From the NCBI GenBank assembly GCA_022712945.1, contig JAFLJP010000147.1:1-41035 (forward strand): a stretch of DNA of 41,035 nucleotides. The letters run 5' to 3'. A program made the position numbers and the translations under genes. The notes under the pieces were generated by a model. That model was not told the DNA's origin, searched no databases, and was given only the letters and a program-made list of their open reading frames with translations. Shown here one piece after another: positions 39,375 to 41,035 of the stretch; position 1 is the stretch's first letter, and each line of letters starts with the position of its first letter. This stretch comes from Gammaproteobacteria bacterium. GTDB lineage: Bacteria > Pseudomonadota > Gammaproteobacteria > RBG-16-57-12.

Positions 39375-40707
39375 CGTGGTACTGCTCGATGGTTGCACTG
39401 ATTCGCCCCTTGTTGAGCTGGATGTTGATCTTGTCGCCTGCTTTAACCTGCTCGGTGGATTGAATCACGGTACCGCGTTGTGGGTCGGTGACAATGCTGT
39501 AACCCCGGCTGAGGGTAGCCAGTGGGCTGACGGCATTCAGTTGGTGTGCCTGCTGGCTGAGGCGCTGTTTTCGTTCAGAGAGCTGTTGTTTGCAGCGGTT
39601 GTTTAGTCGTTGCCTTAACTGTTCAACGTGGTATTGGCTATGTGCCAGTTGGTGTGTTGGGCTTTTTTGCTGAAGTCGTGCCGCCAACCGTTCGAGCTGT
39701 TGCTGTTTTTGGTTGATGGTCTGTTTGAACAGTCTGTTTAGCTGTTGTTCACGCTCATCGAGCTGTTGTGACTGCTCAGCAATGAGCTGTTGGGGGTGGC
39801 GGATACGCTGTCGCAGCCAAGATAGCTGCTGCTGTTTTGGAGTAATTTGGTTCAGGGCGCTGCGGACAAGGCGCTGTTTGATCTGTTGTAGTTGTTGCTG
39901 CCACACGCTGTGGTCAGGGCTGGCCATCTCGGCGGCGGCGGAAGGGGTTGCTGCCCGTTGGTCGGCGACGAAGTCACAAATAGTATGGTCGATCTCATGG
40001 CCCACCGCGCTGATCACGGGGATCGGGCAGTGATAAATTGCTCGGGCTAGGGCCTCGTTATTGAAGGCCCATAGATCTTCCATGGAGCCACCGCCCCGCC
40101 CGATAATCAAGGTATCGCATCGTTTTTCGTCGATGGCGTATTGCAGTGCAGAAATCAGCTGTTCCGGGGCTTGTTCGCCTTGTACCGCAGCGGGGTATAT
40201 GGTGATGGGGATGGAGGGGGCCCGGCGCTTTAGTGTATGTAAAATGTCTCTGATGGCGGCACCGGTCGGGGAGGTGATGATGCCAATGTGCTGGGGGTGT
40301 GGTGATATTTTCTGCTTGTCTCTGCTTTCAAACAGCCCCTCACGCTGTAGCTGGCTTTTCAGCTGCTCATAGGCACGGCGCAGTGCACCGTCACCCGCCT
40401 CTTCCATGTGCTCGGCAATCAGTTGAAAATCTCCCCTGGCGGTATAGAGACTCACGCGGGCACGAATCAGTACTTGCAAACCATTTTTGGGTTGAAAAGG
40501 GATGTGCATGTTACGCATGCGAAACATCGCACCACGGATTTGCGACTGGTTATCTTTGAGGGTGAAGTACCAGTGGCCTGAGTTTGGGCAGGAGAAGTTG
40601 GACAGCTCACCCTCCACCCAGATCAGCGGGAAGGTGCCTTCTAGAAGCTCTTTTGCTTCAGTTGATAGTTGGCTAATGCTATAGATGAAGCGCTGTTTCT
40701 GATTCAT
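39367..40707 (-). CDS. xseA: Exodeoxyribonuclease VII large subunit
   Basis: XseA with XseB degrades single-stranded DNA in repair. The 446 residues have an N-terminal OB fold (WVEGELSNFSCPNSGHWYFT, near 30-50), the catalytic core with GIITSPTGAAIRDIL, IIGRGGGSMEDLWAFN and SAVGHEIDHTICDFVAD, a Gln-rich coiled coil (about 265-395), and the terminal LSRGYSIV segment. ATG 40707 is 4 bp from the tip of a miniature element, so its native promoter region has been replaced. guaB, often divergent from xseA, is not present. Confidence 0.96.
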   Translation of the reverse strand: MNQKQRFIYSISQLSTEAKELLEGTFPLIWVEGELSNFSCPNSGHWYFTLKDNQSQIRGAMFRMRNMHIPFQPKNGLQVLIRARVSLYTARGDFQLIAEHMEEAGDGALRRAYEQLKSQLQREGLFESRDKQKISPHPQHIGIITSPTGAAIRDILHTLKRRAPSIPITIYPAAVQGEQAPEQLISALQYAIDEKRCDTLIIGRGGGSMEDLWAFNNEALARAIYHCPIPVISAVGHEIDHTICDFVADQRAATPSAAAEMASPDHSVWQQQLQQIKQRLVRSALNQITPKQQQLSWLRQRIRHPQQLIAEQSQQLDEREQQLNRLFKQTINQKQQQLERLAARLQQKSPTHQLAHSQYHVEQLRQRLNNRCKQQLSERKQRLSQQAHQLNAVSPLATLSRGYSIVTDPQRGTVIQSTEQVKAGDKINIQLNKGRISATIEQYHDD

Positions 40708-40711
40708 TTAT

Positions 40712-40853
40712 GGTCACTGCTCAGCGTATTCATATTTTGCCCCAACTCTTCGTTATTTTCGTACTCAATCGGTCATATATACCCACATGCTCCCTTTTTC
40801 CCTGCAAAAATGCCTCGATTTGAGGAGAAATCTAAACACACTGAACAGTGACC
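40712..40853. mobile_element. Miniature element with GGTCACTG termini
   Basis: GGTCACTGCTCAG (40712-40724) and CTGAACAGTGACC (40841-40853) form a 13-bp terminal inverted repeat with one mismatch around 116 bp of non-coding DNA. The trinucleotide TAT flanks both ends, which could be a target duplication. The inner sequence includes a small hairpin, CCTC/GAGG at 40813-40825. It sits right against the xseA start and must supply or carry the xseA leader. Confidence 0.6.
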
Positions 40854-40863
40854 TATATTGCTT

Positions 40864-40897
40864 AGGGATGTAGAATTTATTAAAATACCGCTCTTAC
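40864..40897. mobile_element. Truncated miniature element, AGGGATGTAG family copy 3
   Basis: These 34 bp match the reverse complement of 12522-12555, the right half of the complete copy, with one difference. They end abruptly where the IS-like repeat begins at 40898, so the IS appears to have inserted into this element. Confidence 0.6.
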
Positions 40898-41035
40898 GAG
40901 CCTCTTGCAAAACTCTCAGCGATGAACAATCTGAGTTTGTCATTTTTACTTAGAAATGCGTAAAAACCCCAAAACTCGCCAGATGTTACTTAAGGCGGAT
41001 CCATTTAGCCCCCTTTCGCTATTGAAATAGAAATT
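40898..41035. mobile_element. End of an insertion-sequence-like repeat, right copy
   Basis: A perfect inverted copy of bases 2-139. It begins GAGCCTCTTGCAAAACTC at 40898 and runs off the right edge. It interrupts the AGGGATGTAG element, so it arrived later. The possible transposase tail would read on the minus strand from the edge to 40946-40948. Confidence 0.75.

Overview
The window is a compact, almost entirely coding segment of a gammaproteobacterial chromosome. Base composition is moderate and typical intergenic gaps are under 120 bp. Gene order is the evidence for the group. leuCDB-asd-usg-fimV-truA-trpF-trpBA-accD-folC-dedD-cvpA-purF and yceD-rpmF-plsX-fabHDG-acpP-fabF-(pabB)-pabC-mltG-tmk-holB-pilZ-tatD are both classic gammaproteobacterial blocks, closest in style to Pseudomonas/Chromatiales. 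fimV and pilZ suggest a type IV pilus or polar-landmark lineage. Short mobile-element relics between the genes would suit a repeat-rich genome such as a sulfur-oxidiser or symbiont, but the genus cannot be fixed from the sequence.

Layout. 1-139 is the end of an insertion-sequence-like repeat. 214-2477 carries aroC and an MFS permease. 2478-3993 (minus) carries a LysR regulator overlapping a dihaem cytochrome c, divergent from leuC. 4092-9510 is leuC-leuD-leuB-asd-usg. 9660-12422 is fimV, followed by a miniature repeat and two tandem terminator-like hairpins. 12665-21750 is an orphan EcfT/CbiQ-like membrane protein, truA, trpF, trpB, trpA, accD, folC, dedD, cvpA and purF. 21860-25799 (minus) is a two-subunit pyruvate carboxylase (pycA-pycB) and a YceF-type maf. 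25997-32188 is yceD, rpmF and the fatty-acid cluster plsX-fabH-fabD-fabG-acpP-fabF. 32409-38446 is pabB-pabC-mltG-tmk-holB-pilZ-tatD. 38544-40707 (minus) is xseA overlapping a periplasmic M23 peptidase. 40708-41035 is a pile-up of three mobile-element fragments, ending in the same IS-like repeat as the left edge but inverted.

How the genes work together. Chorismate from AroC feeds tryptophan (TrpFBA here) and folate (PabB, PabC, FolC). The leucine and aspartate-family pathways sit together behind a LysR regulator. AccD makes the malonyl-CoA used by FabD/FabH/FabF on AcpP, and PlsX passes the acyl chains to phospholipid synthesis. PycAB supplies oxaloacetate. Tmk and HolB serve replication.

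I see no clear novel system. Most of the window is housekeeping. The points worth a second look are a perfect 138-bp inverted repeat bounding the window, four kinds of small mobile-element relics with recognisable termini, a near-consensus promoter that predicts a leaderless yceD mRNA, a PIAGT-type PabB, a cysteine-less Asd paralogue, an orphan EcfT downstream of tandem terminators, and an MFS gene without an ATG or GTG start.
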